A DNA stretch of 64,000 nt from Cacajao melanocephalus (Eukaryota; Chordata; Mammalia; Primates; Pitheciidae), in the NCBI GenBank assembly GCA_963573385.1, contig CAUYLG010047310.1:1-64000 (forward strand), in the 5' to 3' direction. The position numbers were made by a program, and so were the translations under genes. The notes below the pieces were generated by a model. The model saw only the letters and a program-made list of their open reading frames with translations, was not told the origin of the DNA and did not search any database. Below, piece after piece: positions 11,986-23,381 of this stretch; positions within the stretch are counted from its first letter, which is position 1; each line of letters begins with the position of its first letter.

Positions 11986-12509
11986 TAGTTTTCAGCCTGA
12001 GACCCATTCCTAAGTAAGCAACTGAATTGTGGTTAGTCTTGGCTAAATTTAAGATTAAGAGCCAGCTGGTCGTAATTTCCCCTTACCATTAGAGCGCTCA
12101 GCAGTCGTCTAAGTGTGCGATTGTTTTGCTTAACTGGTTTTTTTTGTTGATTGTTTCAGTTTTTGTTGTTTTGGTCTTTTTCCCATTGAACTCTCTCTGA
12201 CTTGATCAAATCTGAAGGAACTTCCAAATTATGGGGAACAACGCCTCTCAAGTGGCTAAATTCCCTGATGGGAGGAGAAAAATGGCCAGCGAAAGGAAAA
12301 AAGAGGAAAGATTTTGATTTTGACTACCAGGGGGCTTTATTGATGTAACATGGCCACGTTTTCACTAGCCAGGCCAAACTGCAAGAGTAATGACTGTACT
12401 TCTGAAATAGCAGCAATTTGTCCTAGTTGAGATACGGAATGAGATTTAAAACTATATTTTTAAAGAAGCTCAATGGTTAAAAGTCAGCTTAATTAAAAGC
12501 TAACATCCA

Positions 12510-12511
<2 letters not shown>

Positions 12512-12550
<39 letters not shown>

Positions 12551-12551
12551 T
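12512..12551 (+). repeat. (GT)n microsatellite
   Basis: About 20 GT units with one interruption (GTAT) near 12542. Located in the ERV interior. Confidence 0.95.
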
Positions 12552-15500
12552 TTACATTTAAAAGGCCTTCATGTTTTGTTTTTGGTTCTCTCCTAGGATC
12601 TTGTCTTCTTCTGAGCAAAAGTTTTTTCTTTTCAGTTGACTGAATTCTGTGTCTTCATTCACTTCTGCTGTCTCTCCTTTCTCCTGCACCCTCTGCTGCA
12701 TGGGGGAACTAAAATAATTTATAATAGCCTGGGGTTCCTTTAAGAAAATGGAGAAGGCACCAGACTCTTTTTGGGGGAGAAAGTTGTTTTTCTTATGAAA
12801 CCCCAAGAATGTAAACAGACAAGTTTATCTGAGCTCTTAAATTGCTTACTTTTCTATTGTGCTACCTGTTTTTTTTGGACTAAAATAGTTATTGCAACAG
12901 AGGTTACTCATGGGTTTTTAAGGAAGAGTGTGGTTTAAACAATTAGAAATGTCTTTGTTTAAAAAAAATTTAAGTGCACTGTAATAACATCATGTGCCTA
13001 AGCTCATAATAATTCTCCATTTTTGGAGACCCAGGATTCAGTGTGGGCTCTTCCCAGAGCTCAGATCCAGTTAAAAGATAGGAAGTCCCTCGCTAAATAA
13101 AATCGGTCTCCTTATACAAGGCTATGATCGATTTCTAGAATTTTGATTTGGCATCCATCTTTAGTCTCCCTCTAGCACCACCAGACTTTCTCTCTGTACC
13201 TAATAATGATACAAATTTTGCTATTTGATTTTCACCTGAGTTGTTTCCTTTCTTATGCGAATTTAAGGATCTTTAGCTGACAACTGCCTATCTTGATAAC
13301 CTGAAACAGGTTATCAAGAATCTGAAAGTCTAAGGAAAAAAAAGTTTTTATAAACCTATGAGACGTACTTCTATTGGTATGCCTAATATGTCTATGTATT
13401 TATGTGATGTGTACAATGTTTCACTACTGAAAATATATAAAAGGGCTCTGATTGATTGGCTTAAGAAAATAAACACACTTGAATCAAATATGTTGTCAGG
13501 AAAAAACAAAAGATGAGTTAAATGCTTTTTCAAGTTTATGTAACTTAAGTAAAATCTTTAATAAATAAGCTAGCTTTAAAATTATTTGGCAAAGTAATAT
13601 TAGAAATGTCTTAAGAATTTCCAGCATACATTTTTGTTTGATTTATTAATCAAGCAATGTCATACTTATCCATGCCAAATACCATAAGGTGTCAAAATTT
13701 GGCAGAGGGGTTGCAAAACTATAAACCCAGCCCAAGATGGAATGATCTTTGCTTGTGTAATCTTTAATAAGTAAGGCATTAATATTGGTTTAATTAAAAT
13801 AGCTACACCTTAAATTTAGTAAGATTACCATAACTTCTAATCTGGTGGCTTTAGGTGGTCTAGTCCACAGTTAGGCTTATTTTGAGAAAGGCTGTTACAG
13901 TCTTTGCTTCAGCTAAACTATAAACTAAGTTTCTCCCAAAGTTAGTTCAACCTATGCCCAGGAATGAACAAGGTTAGCTTGGAGGTTAGAAGCAAGATTG
14001 CATCAGTTAGGTCCAATCTTTTTCACTGTCTCAGTTATAATTTTGCAGTGGTGGTTCCATAACTTTAAATAATGACAATTGCAGTTTTTATAAATAATCT
14101 AGGTAAATGACTAAAATAATTAGGTTAATGTAATAGGATAAATACTTGTGGACAAACTCATCATAACTTAGAATCTAAAGTTAGATTAAATGACAGATAT
14201 TTCACTATTTGGATATTTTCCAATAAAAATATATTTGTAGGGAAATATTCTTTCTAAAAAACAAAAGTGTGTCCATTTAAAAAAAAGTGAACAATTTCTG
14301 TCTAATTCAAAGTGTAAAGGTCATGTATAAAACAAGGTAAAAGGAATCAGGAAATAAAAGAGTAAAAGAGATGTAAAGAAAGTCATAAAGAATGTTTTTG
14401 TTTTTGTATTTTTGATAAGAAAGCTTAAAGAGAAATAATTTCATATGAGAAAGAATCTTGTATGGTAAATTTAGTCCTAGAGTAAAATGACTGGTTGTTT
14501 AAGAAAGAGGGATGTTCAGGACAAACAAGGAGGTCCAAGCATGTCATGAATGGTCTGTGTAAGTCACAATAAGAGGATCTATTTTTAAAAAAACAAAACA
14601 AAACACCAAAACCTTTTATATGATCAAGTTGTCTATGATTAAAGGGAAATTATAATGGTCTTTATAGATATTGGGTTTTATGTAAAAAAACCAAACACTT
14701 ATACACTAAAGAATTGGTTAGAACAATGACATTTTCCTAAGGGGCTGATTTCCTCTTAATCAATTATAAGAGATTTTAATATTTTAATTTTAACCCAAAG
14801 TTCAACTTTTATTGCCTCTCACCAGTTTGTTTTCTCTTCCCTTTTAAAAGGCATGAAATAGTAACACTCCCCTTCAACTTATTTTCAGCTTATATAAGTT
14901 CTGTTTTCCTCCTCAGGTTCTGTTTCTTTTTGTGGCCTGATACTAACAATGTTTTCTTAAAGAAAATGTTTTCTTCTAACATGATATTCTGTGCACTGCA
15001 GAAGGTACTTTCTTTTGCCTTTTGATAGCTGGCCTAACAGATTTTACAGTTTATTGAAATAATTCCTATGCCATTATTATTAAGTTTGTTTTGCTTAGGA
15101 AAAACTGAGATTAAATTTTTTAAAAAAATTAAGGTTATTACATCCTTGTATCTTCCCATATGTGCTTTTAAAGTCCTTGCAACATTGAGTTACAGAAATT
15201 TGACTCCTGGGTCTAAAAAGAACACGAAGTCCTGCTAAATCTTAAACACTGACAGCAATTTAAAGCCTCATCTTCAGGCCCAGTAGAAGATGCCAATCAA
15301 AATAAACCACATTCCTGAGGCACAGGGCCAGAAATTAAAGCTATTCAACTCCTCAAGGTCCAGGGACTATCCCAAAAGAGGTAGGCATGTGAGATTGTAA
15401 GAGCCAACTTTGAGAGATAAAATAAATTCAGTTTCTCTGTAAATTAATCATTAATGTCAAAGTCACACTGACGCAAATATGGGCCCCTGTGTCAGATTAA

Positions 15501-17643
15501 TAAGGTTTTCTTGAAACAATAACTGACTCCTTAATAAAGGTTATAAAGGCTTATGGAAGTTATATCTTATGATCAAGATGAATATTTTATAGATTGTAAT
15601 TTTGGAAAACAGATTTAATTGGCTTCATTATGTTATTAGGGCTTATTGTTTGTAAATTACGTTTCATGTCTCAAAGAATAAAGGTTTTTGCCTTTTTTTT
15701 TTTTTTGAAATCCTTGAGTTATCACTTTGGTCAAATGAATGACTTATTTTGCAATGACCTGTAGTTCTATTTTATATCAAATGTTTTAAACCTTTGATAT
15801 TTAACAAAATTTCCAAAATCAAATTATAAATTATGTCTTTTTCTAACCTAATCCTTTAAGATATTATTAATAGGTTCCCTAAAGGCCAAAAATGACATAT
15901 TTGGCTTATTTGGTATAAAAATTATACAGGAAGCATTATCAAATATAAAATGGTGTTTGGTTTTATTTGGGGTGTATTTGTATAAATATGTCATTGGTAT
16001 GTATTCCAAAATTATGGGAAATTCCTATAATTCTGATATGTCTTAATGTACATTATCAGTAATGATCATAATTGTTATGTTAAATTATTTTGTGCCACAG
16101 AGGAAGCAAATTTCCTTGTCAATTGTGTCTTTGACTATGGGTGCCCTAAAACTTTTTGTCATCTACAGATAATTATTGTCTTGTTTTTGGTCCTCTTTAG
16201 AAGGTGGTTTTATCATCAGCTATAAAACTCGTAACAGGTGCCTGAATGCTGGTTTCTAATAACTTTAGAGACTGTGGCATCAGAATAGAGGAAAAACTTT
16301 CAGGACTCATGGAAAGCTGAAATGTTCATGAATATCAAGCAGAACAGGAATTAACTGCATGGACTAAACTAATAGAAATGTGAAGTAATCTTTTTGACTT
16401 TTTGCTTAAAATATTGCTGATCCTTTGTTTTGTTTTTCAGAGTCAAGAAAACTTTTAACAATTGAGTAAAGTATACTTCTATGGAAAAAAATTGGAGCAT
16501 ATTTGTTTCTCTCTACCTGATTTCTACAGAATTTGGAAACTATTTGTGAGTATTCCTGACTTATGACAATACAGTTATTTGCATAAGTGCAATAAGAATC
16601 TGTTTTCCTTTGTAACAGGACACAATTGGAGAAATTGGTTATTTTACCAATGCTTGACTGGAATGATGTGCTTTCCTTTAAGGACTCAAACTTGACTTAT
16701 AGAGCCAATGAAAGCCCCTTGGAAAAACTGGCCTCATACTTTTGTCTACACAGTCCCTGTACAGGGTTCCTGACCTGTGTAAGTAAAGAATGTCACTTTC
16801 TGACAGGCCCAGGACCTCCAAATCTATCTTCAAACCTCAAGAGGACAATAATTCACCCAACGTATAGGCATTTAATGGTAAAATTCCATGACTGGATTCA
16901 GTTTTAAGAAAGTCTTATCTGAGATTCCGTCTATGAAACAAAGTTCCATCAAAGCCAATTAAAAAGCCTATGTAAAAAAATAATTATTCTTGGTGCACTG
17001 TATATAAATATTTAGGCCAAGTATAATAAAGCAAACCAGTCCTACCATGATTCGTCCTTAGTTAAAATGGGAAGCTGGAGAGAAAAATTATGTTTCAAAA
17101 ACTACAGTACAGCTGTTGTTAGATTCTAGTCTTGCCTAATGTTTTTCAATTTTTGTTATCTTCTACAGTTTGGATGAAATTCTAATTTTTGTTGGCTACA
17201 AGTCTTCAAAATAATGTTTTCAATTTTTTTCCTTTTTTTCCCCTACTTTTCCTAATTTGGAGTCACTGAAGATTAAGCTGTGCTTTCATAAAGCCTGCAA
17301 ACTGAAGCTAGACAACTGAAACTTCAGAAGAAAATAACAGCAACCTATTTACATACACATGCCACTTTCATATCTGCCTACTGATGTATGGACTACAGAG
17401 TAATGTGGCCTATATTGATTTCCCAGGATTGTTCTTTTGTTCGTTGTCGTTTTTCTTCCTTCTTCCCCCTATCTTTTCTTCATAGGACATGAGACTTCAC
17501 AAACCTTCTAAAAATGAGCTTTCCTAGTAACTTGGGACCTGCCTGTCTGTCTAGGAATAAACCATCCTAGCCACAAGAGATCAGATGGAACCTGATACCA
17601 GAGCCTCATTTGTTTCTAAAATGCTTTCTCCAAAAGATTTTAA

Positions 17644-17660
17644 AAAAGAAAAAGGGGGGA
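17644..17660 (+). other. Polypurine tract of the ERV
   Basis: AAAGAAAAAGGGGGGA stands immediately before the start of the 3' LTR, as expected for the plus-strand primer of reverse transcription. Confidence 0.7.
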
Positions 17661-17662
17661 AA

Positions 17663-18109
17663 TACGAAAGAAAAATATCTTGGGCCCCCAAAATCACTAA
17701 GCTAAAAGGGAAAAGTCAAGCTGGGAACTGCTTAGAGCAAACCTGCCTCCCATTCTGTCCAAAGTCACCCCTCTACCCACTGAGATAAATGCATATCTGA
17801 TTGCCTCCTATGAAAAGGCTAATCAGAAACTCAAAGAAATGCAACCATTTGTCTCTTATCTCCCAAAGACCTGGAAGCCCCCTCCCCACTTTGATTGTCC
17901 CGCCTTTCCTGTCCAAACCAATGTTCATCTTGCATGTGTTGATTGATGTCTCATGTCTCCCTAAAATGTATAATAACAAACTCTGCTCTGACCACCTTGG
18001 GCACATGGGGTCAGGACCTCCTGAGGCCATGTCACAGGCGCGTCCTCAACCCTGGCAAAATAAATGTTCTAAATTAACTGAGACCTGTCTCAGATGTTTG
18101 GGGTTCACA
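17663..18109 (+). repeat. 3' LTR of the ERV1 element (nearly complete)
   Basis: About 447 bp, from 'tacgaaag' after the polypurine tract to 'ggggttcaca'. It has an AATAAA polyadenylation signal at about 18058 and the terminal CTGAGACCTGTCTCAGAT block shared with the left LTR remnant. The starting TG has mutated to TA. It carries promoter and poly-A signals on the plus strand, antisense to the host gene. Confidence 0.75.
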
Positions 18110-18184
18110 CTGGCATGTGGCTGGAGCTCAGTAATTGTTATATGGGTGCATTTATAAGGTCACTAGGCTCTCACAACATTGGGG

Positions 18185-18290
18185 TGACAGGTGGTATTTT
18201 CATGTCACATTTTACCGTGGGAAAACTGAGGCTAGGAGTGGGGGCTCCGTGAGTGCAGGCCTGCCTGGTTCTGAGCTGGGCTCATCCCGG
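18185..18290 (-). repeat. MIR fragment, reverse
   Basis: 'cacattttaccgtgggaaaa' followed by 'ctgaggctagg' fits the reversed MIR core CCCATTTTACAGATGAGGAAACTGAGG. Confidence 0.5.
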
Positions 18291-18421
18291 CCAGACTTCA
18301 GGCTGGCCCCAGGCAGCAGAAGGGACTGGACTGGGGCCATCTGTACCTGAGCTACAACCTCAAAAGGGGGGCCACTTCAGGTAGGGACACTGAAGAGATG
18401 CACAAGCTGGCGGGGACTCAC

Positions 18422-18506
18422 CATCTGACTCGGAGGCGGCCCTGAAGATCAGGTAGCTGCTGGGCAGGGGCTGTGTGATGGAGCCCACGCTCTCGCCTTT
18501 GGGGCC
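18422..18506 (-). CDS. OSBPL5: OSBPL5 coding exon 6 (PH domain, residues 203-231)
   Basis: An 85-bp exon between acceptor CTCCAG (before 18506) and donor AGATG|GTGAGTC. It encodes GPKGESVGSITQPLPSSYLI then FRAASESDG. The stretch SSYLIFRAASES is the last beta strands of the PH domain before its closing helix. It starts at phase 0 and ends with one base of Gly231. Intact and close to the human exon as I recall it. Confidence 0.96.
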
Positions 18507-19298
18507 CTGGAGAGACAGAGATCAGGGTGTCACCCGAGGCAACACCCAGGGCCAGCTGCATAGAAGGTCAGGCAGAATCATGCAAACTCACACTCATGCC
18601 CACCTGGACACCTCCAGGGTCACGGGGCCACCAGGTGGGGCCAGGCACCTGGCCAGGTGGACACCTGGCTGCAGAGAGGTGGGGAGGTTGGGGAGCTCTG
18701 CCCTCAGCTTTCCAGCTCTGAGCCTCCCGACTTGGGGTGGCCAGAATCAGCAAATGCACACCCAGGATGCCCAGTGACATTCGAATCCCAGAGAAATCAC
18801 CAGTAGCTTGTTGATGTTAAGTTTTCCCATGCACAGCTGGGGTCATAGTTGTGTGAAAGCACCCTGATGTTTCTCTGAAATCCAATGTAACCAGGTGCTC
18901 AGTTTTCTCTGGCTTCCCACCCCAGTTAGACCTGGCAGGGCAGCCCCAGGTTAGGAGGGGTGAGGGTTGGGCACTGTTCCTCAGCCACCCGTGGGGAGCG
19001 GCCACCGTCCTCCCTCTTGGACAGCAGCTGGGTGAGGGGCGGGGGTAACCTTGCTGCCACCCAAGGGGCCACCCTGCCATGTCTGTGCAGCCTCCTGTGT
19101 ACTTCGCATGGAGGACCCAGAACCACATATGATCCCCCAGCCCCATGTGGGGCTCAGGGAAGGTAAGAGACCTGCCCAAGACCCCGAGGGGCCCATTTTG
19201 GACTTGACAACTGGCTGGGTCCACCCTCCACCAAGGCCCCAGGAACAAGCCCCTTGGCCATGGAGGGCCTCTGTCTTCCACTCCGCCCTCCACAGCAC

Positions 19299-19502
19299 CT
19301 TCACGGCCCAGACAGACTGGTCCAGCGGGTGGAAGAGCTTGAAGCAGAAGCCGTCTTTCTTGGAGGGGCGCTCGATGAGCTCACAGCAGTGCAGCAGCAC
19401 CGTGCCCACCCACTGGCCCACCTTGGGCGTCTTGTAGATGAGCAGCGCCCCCGGCTTCAGCACGCACCACAGCTTGGTCCAGCTCTTCAGGGTGCCGCGG
19501 AT
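19299..19502 (-). CDS. OSBPL5: OSBPL5 coding exon 5 (PH domain core, residues 135-202)
   Basis: A 204-bp, 68-codon exon, phase 0 at both ends, between acceptor CCTGCAG (before 19502) and donor GTGAAG|GTGCTG. It encodes IRGTLKSWTKLWCVLKPGAL, LIYKTPKVGQWVGTVLLHCC, ELIERPSKKDGFCFKLFHPL and DQSVWAVK. The beta1-beta2 loop with Lys140, Lys144 and Trp147 is where PH domains bind phosphoinositides; the WTKLWCVLKP run is diagnostic. Because its length is a multiple of three and its phases match, skipping it keeps the frame but deletes most of the PH fold; a human splice form (ORP5B) is known to lack part of the PH domain. One Val-to-Ala difference from remembered human sequence (Ala154). Confidence 0.97.
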
Positions 19503-20084
19503 CTGCAGGAAGGGTGCTGCTGTCAATGCCCGCCCTCCAGTGCCACCACCCCCGGGGCGTCTGGATGGCTTGGTGGGGAGCCAGGCACAGACCAGGGTGG
19601 GGTGCCGAGGGGCCCTTCTCTTCCCTCGCTCCCTCACACCAGCTTGGAACTGGCCCCTTCCTTGCCCCCCACTCCCTGGGGTGGTGTCTTGTGCCTGCCT
19701 TGTGCCCAGGCAAGGGCCAAGCCACAGCGGGCAGTGCCCCAGGACTCGGAGTGGAACTCAGGGCAGGGGCCTCGTCCAGGTTTTAAAAGGAACCCATGTG
19801 CTATGGCAAATGCAAAGAAATACGTGGCGGCAGGGACAGATTTCCTTGTGAGGTTCATGTGGGTCAAGTTCGAACCAGCAACGAATGGTGTGACTATTGT
19901 AACTGGCAGCTCTGTAAATTCTGAAAGCAGTTGTCACTTCTTTTCTCATTCTAAATATTTACTTTTGGACCTAACTTTTGATTCCTAATTTGGTATGTGG
20001 GTAGAAGGAGCCCGCCTGGCCCAAGGCTCTGCAGACTCGAGGGCCGGGCGCACTTATCTGGTATGCGCTGCCTGGCAGCCTTGG

Positions 20085-20180
20085 AATTGGACCGTTTTAC
20101 CCCCACTGTGTGCAAGGGGAAACTGAGGCTCAGAGGCTGAGTGAATGGCCATGGTCTCCGTGAGGTCTGAACATGGGACA
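20085..20180 (-). repeat. MIR fragment, reverse
   Basis: 'tgcaaggggaaactgaggct' followed by 'cagaggctgagtgaatggcc' matches the reverse of the MIR core. Confidence 0.55.
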
Positions 20181-20261
20181 CCTGGCCCTGATGTGCGGTC
20201 CTTTCCCAGAAGCCGAAGCGATGCCTCCCTCCCCAGCATGCTCTGCCCACTGGCCAGGCCC

Positions 20262-20505
20262 CACCCTATTTGGAAATGAGGTCTTTGCAGACATAACCAG
20301 ATGAAGATGGGGCTGCTGGAGTAAGGCGGCCCTAATGCCTACCACCGGTGTCCTTATGAAAAGGCGGAGACAGGTGGATAAGGAAAGGCCGCATGAGGAT
20401 GGGGCAGAGGCTGTCGTGATGCAGCCGGATGCAGGGAAGTGAATTTCCACCGTTTTCGGCCACGCCGGGTGTATGGTCCTTTGTTATGGCAGCAGCACGG
20501 TGAGC
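20262..20505 (+). mobile_element. MLT1-type LTR fragment (ERVL-MaLR)
   Basis: 'ctatttggaaatgaggtctt' and 'tgcagac', then 'cggtgtccttatgaaaaggc' and 'tttgttatggcagcagcacg' follow the order of the MLT1/MST LTR consensus. The left third is missing. It ends about 40 bp from the donor of coding exon 4. Related copies occur at 47908 and 51573. Confidence 0.75.
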
Positions 20506-20541
20506 CATGTCCCGGGTGGCCGGAGGCCGGGTGTCGCCTAC

Positions 20542-20643
20542 CTTCAGGCTGTCGGCCATGATGACCACGCTGGGGTCTGTCAGGGCGCTGAGCAGCTGCC
20601 GCGTGGCACGCTTCTTCTCCTGCCTGTAGTTCTCCTTCTGTGC
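20542..20643 (-). CDS. OSBPL5: OSBPL5 coding exon 4 (basic coiled coil into PH, residues 101-134)
   Basis: A 102-bp, 34-codon, phase-0 exon between acceptor GGCCCAG (before 20643) and donor CTGAAG|GTAGGC. It encodes AQKENYRQEKKRATRQLLSA then LTDPSVVIMADSLK. The first half is a charged helix rich in Lys, Arg and Glu that continues the coiled-coil/polybasic segment before the PH domain; that segment supports plasma-membrane binding in ORP5. The second half opens the PH domain. An alternative AG three codons' worth of bases away is possible, but the frame with exon 3 (TLK|AQKEN) fits this one. Confidence 0.95.
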
Positions 20644-20880
20644 CTGGGCCCGGGGCACCCGAGGTGGGTCATGGGAGAAGGCGCTGAGTTGCCCCAGCTC
20701 CTCCCTTTGCAGCCCAGGGGTGGGTCCAGGGGCAGGGGCAGGAGAGGAATCGGGGGGCAAGGAGGTGACCAGGCGCGGTTTGTACCCCTCCCTTTGGCAG
20801 GCGGGGAGGGTGACCTCCCTGGCTTGGTGGCCATCGGTCTGATAATGACATGGCTGCGCCCTCCCTGGGCCCAGGCTCAC

Positions 20881-20961
20881 CTTGAGAGTCTCCTTCTTGG
20901 TGACTCTGGCAGTGGGGGACACACATTCCTTGTCTGACCCGTTGCACAGCCTGTACTCTGC
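20881..20961 (-). CDS. OSBPL5: OSBPL5 coding exon 3 (residues 74-100)
   Basis: An 81-bp, 27-codon, phase-0 exon between acceptor CTTGCAG (before 20961) and donor CTCAAG|GTGAGCC. It encodes AEYRLCNGSDKECVSPTARV then TKKETLK. Hydrophilic N-terminal region; the end begins the basic coiled coil finished in exon 4. No domain of its own. Matches human ORP5 as I recall it over its full length. Confidence 0.95.
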
Positions 20962-22299
20962 CTGCAAGAGAGAGAGAGGTGGGTGCAGGGGACAGGACAT
21001 CAGGGCTAGTCCAGGGCCAGGAACTCAGGTTGGCCTGATGTCAAGCATACGAGGGGCAGAGGTCAGAGAGGGGTGCTCCGCTCCCTTCCCAGCTGGTACA
21101 CTCTGTCCTACCCACCAGTACTTCCAGGGCTCCCATGGGGGGACAGAAGAACAAGGGTGGCCGAAGAGAGCCCTCCACGGACATGCCGGGGACAGGAGGG
21201 GACCCACCCTCCTGGGGCACCTGCCAGCGTGGGGCAGGGCAGTCAGGAAGTAGGGAAACATGGGGACATCAGGGTTCAGGGTTGGCTTCCCACGGGTCTG
21301 ACTGAGCCCTGAGGGACAGCCCTCTGAGGGGACACCTGGGAGGCCTGAGAGGAAGCTGTCAGGGTGCCAGAGGGATGAGCTCACAGCAGGGGAGCTTGGC
21401 GGCGGTCATGAGATGGTGGCCACAAGCGCTCAGGCGGGGTCTCTGGACACCAGCCCTGCATCCACCCAAAAGAACCACTTCTCCACCTGGCCTTGCCCCC
21501 ACGGTACCCAGCACACCCGCCCTGGCCATTGCATGTGCCCAGCTCTGGGCAGGGCCGATGTACAGGTAGGGGATGTGCAGTGGGGGCACCCACCACACCC
21601 CTTGGAGCCACGGGCAGGGGTCAGTATCCAGGCCCGCACCCGAGCCCAGCACATGGCTGACTGCATGGGCCAAGGGCAGCAGTCCCAGGACCCTGGAGCC
21701 AGAAGGGGCCACGGTTCTTCTACAGATGTGGAGCCTGAGGTCTGGCAGGGGCGAGCTGGGACACAGAAGCAGGTCTGAAGGCTGCAGGCCGGGACAGCAA
21801 GCTGTCCTGAAGCCCCTCTATGGCCTCCTTCCCTGTGGCCTGCAAGCTAAGAACAGCTTCCACGGTTTCCATAAGTTGAAAAAAAAATCAGAAGACTATT
21901 TTGTGAGATGTGAAAATTACATGAAATTCAAATTCGGTGTCCATAAAGGAAGTTTTCTTGGCACAGGCATGCCATCGTCACACGTCGTCTGCGGCTGCTT
22001 TCTCGCTTGAACGGCTCACTGAATAGCTGGAACGGAGCCTGCGCCATGGCGGGGCCTCCAGGCCGTCTGGCCTTTCCCAGAGAAAGCGTGCCCGCCCAGC
22101 CCAGCTCTGGCTGGGCATCTGTGGGTGCTCAGCACTTTCCAGTGGAGCCTCCAGGGCAAGGAAAGCCTCCCTCAGGCCTCCTCCTGGCTGGAAGCCCCAG
22201 GCGCTGGTGCCCGCCTACCACCCAGTCATGATGGTGCCAAGTACAGAGCTAAAGCCTTGTCCGCTGGGACACACCAGGTCCTGCTCAGGTGCTGCCCAT

Positions 22300-22400
22300 A
22301 TTCATCCTCCGAATTCTCCAGCCATGCACGAGGTGGGACCGGTTATTGTCCCATTTTACGGCCTGGGAAATCAAGGCACAGAGAGATGAAGAGCTGGCAA
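22300..22400 (-). repeat. MIR fragment, reverse
   Basis: 'tgtcccattttacggcctgg' followed by 'gaaatcaaggcacagagaga' fits the reversed MIR core. Confidence 0.6.
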
Positions 22401-22589
22401 GGGTCAGGGCACGGAACCGTTCCATGGACTGGCGGTCCGGCAGTGCTGGGTACCAGGATTGGCCTTAGACACCAAGCTTAGAAAGTAAAGATGCCAGTGA
22501 AGATGCCCACAGAGCCAGGAAGGGCCAGGGATGAAGTGAGTGCTATGGTTCTGCCATCTGTGCGTGGGTGTAAGCACATTAGATGCCAC

Positions 22590-22720
22590 AGCTCAGATCG
22601 TTATCATTATCAGCATTGTGCAGAGGAAGAGCCTGTGCACAGAGAGGTCCAGACACCTGCCCAAGGTCACACAGCTCGTAAGGAGGGGAGCTGGGACTGG
22701 ACCCAGGCAGTATCGCTCCA
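22590..22720 (-). repeat. MIR fragment, reverse
   Basis: 'gttatcattatcagcattgt' and 'acctgcccaaggtcacacag' then 'ctcgtaaggaggggagctgg' are reversed MIR text, one of the better-preserved copies here. Confidence 0.75.
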
Positions 22721-23270
22721 GTGTGGCACTCTTAGCCAAGTAAGATCATCAGGATCACAAGATGAAAAGGGCACATGATGGGCCCTTGGGGGCTCTGACT
22801 TCGAAGGAGTCTTTGGGGTGATGATGAGTGATGAGGAGCCAGATGTGGGTGATGAGGCATGCGCCAGACCCTGGCCAGGTGACGGGCCTCCAGGGACGCC
22901 AGCTGGCAGAGAAGGTGTCCTAAGTTGCCCTCTTGGGAGTCCCCTGAGCTGTGGTCTTGTTCACAGTGCCCTTCGCTCCCTCAGCACGTGCCATCCCCAG
23001 CCTGGAATGCGCTTCGCTGTGGCCAGGTAGCCCCTGCTCCTTTCTTAGGCTCCCTGAGCTGCTTCCCCGGAAGCAGCAGCTCATGGCCCTGCTGGCACAA
23101 GTCCTGGTGACACACACTGCCCTTGGCCCGCCCAGGACTTTTGCAATACAGCCACTCAGCCGTTCACAGCTGTTTCTGTGGTGAGCTGATGGCTGTCTAC
23201 AGCTCCACCAGGGGAGGCTTCTACCCTAGCACCCATTTGCACTGGCAGCTGGGGGCCTAGCAAGCATCTC

Positions 23271-23381
23271 GGACGGATGGACAGATGGATGGATGGATGG
23301 ATGGATGGATGGACGGACGGATGGACGGATGGACGGACGGACGGATGGACGGATGGATGGACGGACAGACGGACGGATGAA
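23271..23381 (+). repeat. (TGGA/CGGA)n tetranucleotide repeat
   Basis: About 27 tetranucleotide units mixing TGGA and CGGA (some AGGA-like variants at the right end). CGGA units carry a CpG, so the mix may record repeated CpG loss and regain. Frames through it give only low-complexity protein and are not genes. Confidence 0.95.

Larger units (their letters stand above)
11552..18109 (+). mobile_element. ERV1 (MER4-like group) provirus, 5'-truncated LTR, non-coding interior
   Basis: A 6.5-kb AT-rich block in a GC-rich gene. Two related LTR ends bound it: the left one ends at about 11621 and the right one at 18109, both with a version of the text ATTAACTGAGACCTG. A purine tract precedes the right LTR and a primer-site-like sequence follows the left one, so the element reads left to right, antisense to OSBPL5. 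The interior has only short frames broken by many stops; I could not recognise gag, pol or env proteins. The MER4-like class I assignment is from memory of LTR text; subfamily is not certain. It lies in the intron between coding exons 6 and 7. Confidence 0.8.

Noticed and set aside
16626..16907. 93-codon frame near the 3' end of the provirus as an env remnant
   Set aside because: Position is plausible for env, but I see no transmembrane segment, cleavage site or other family mark, and the frame is short.
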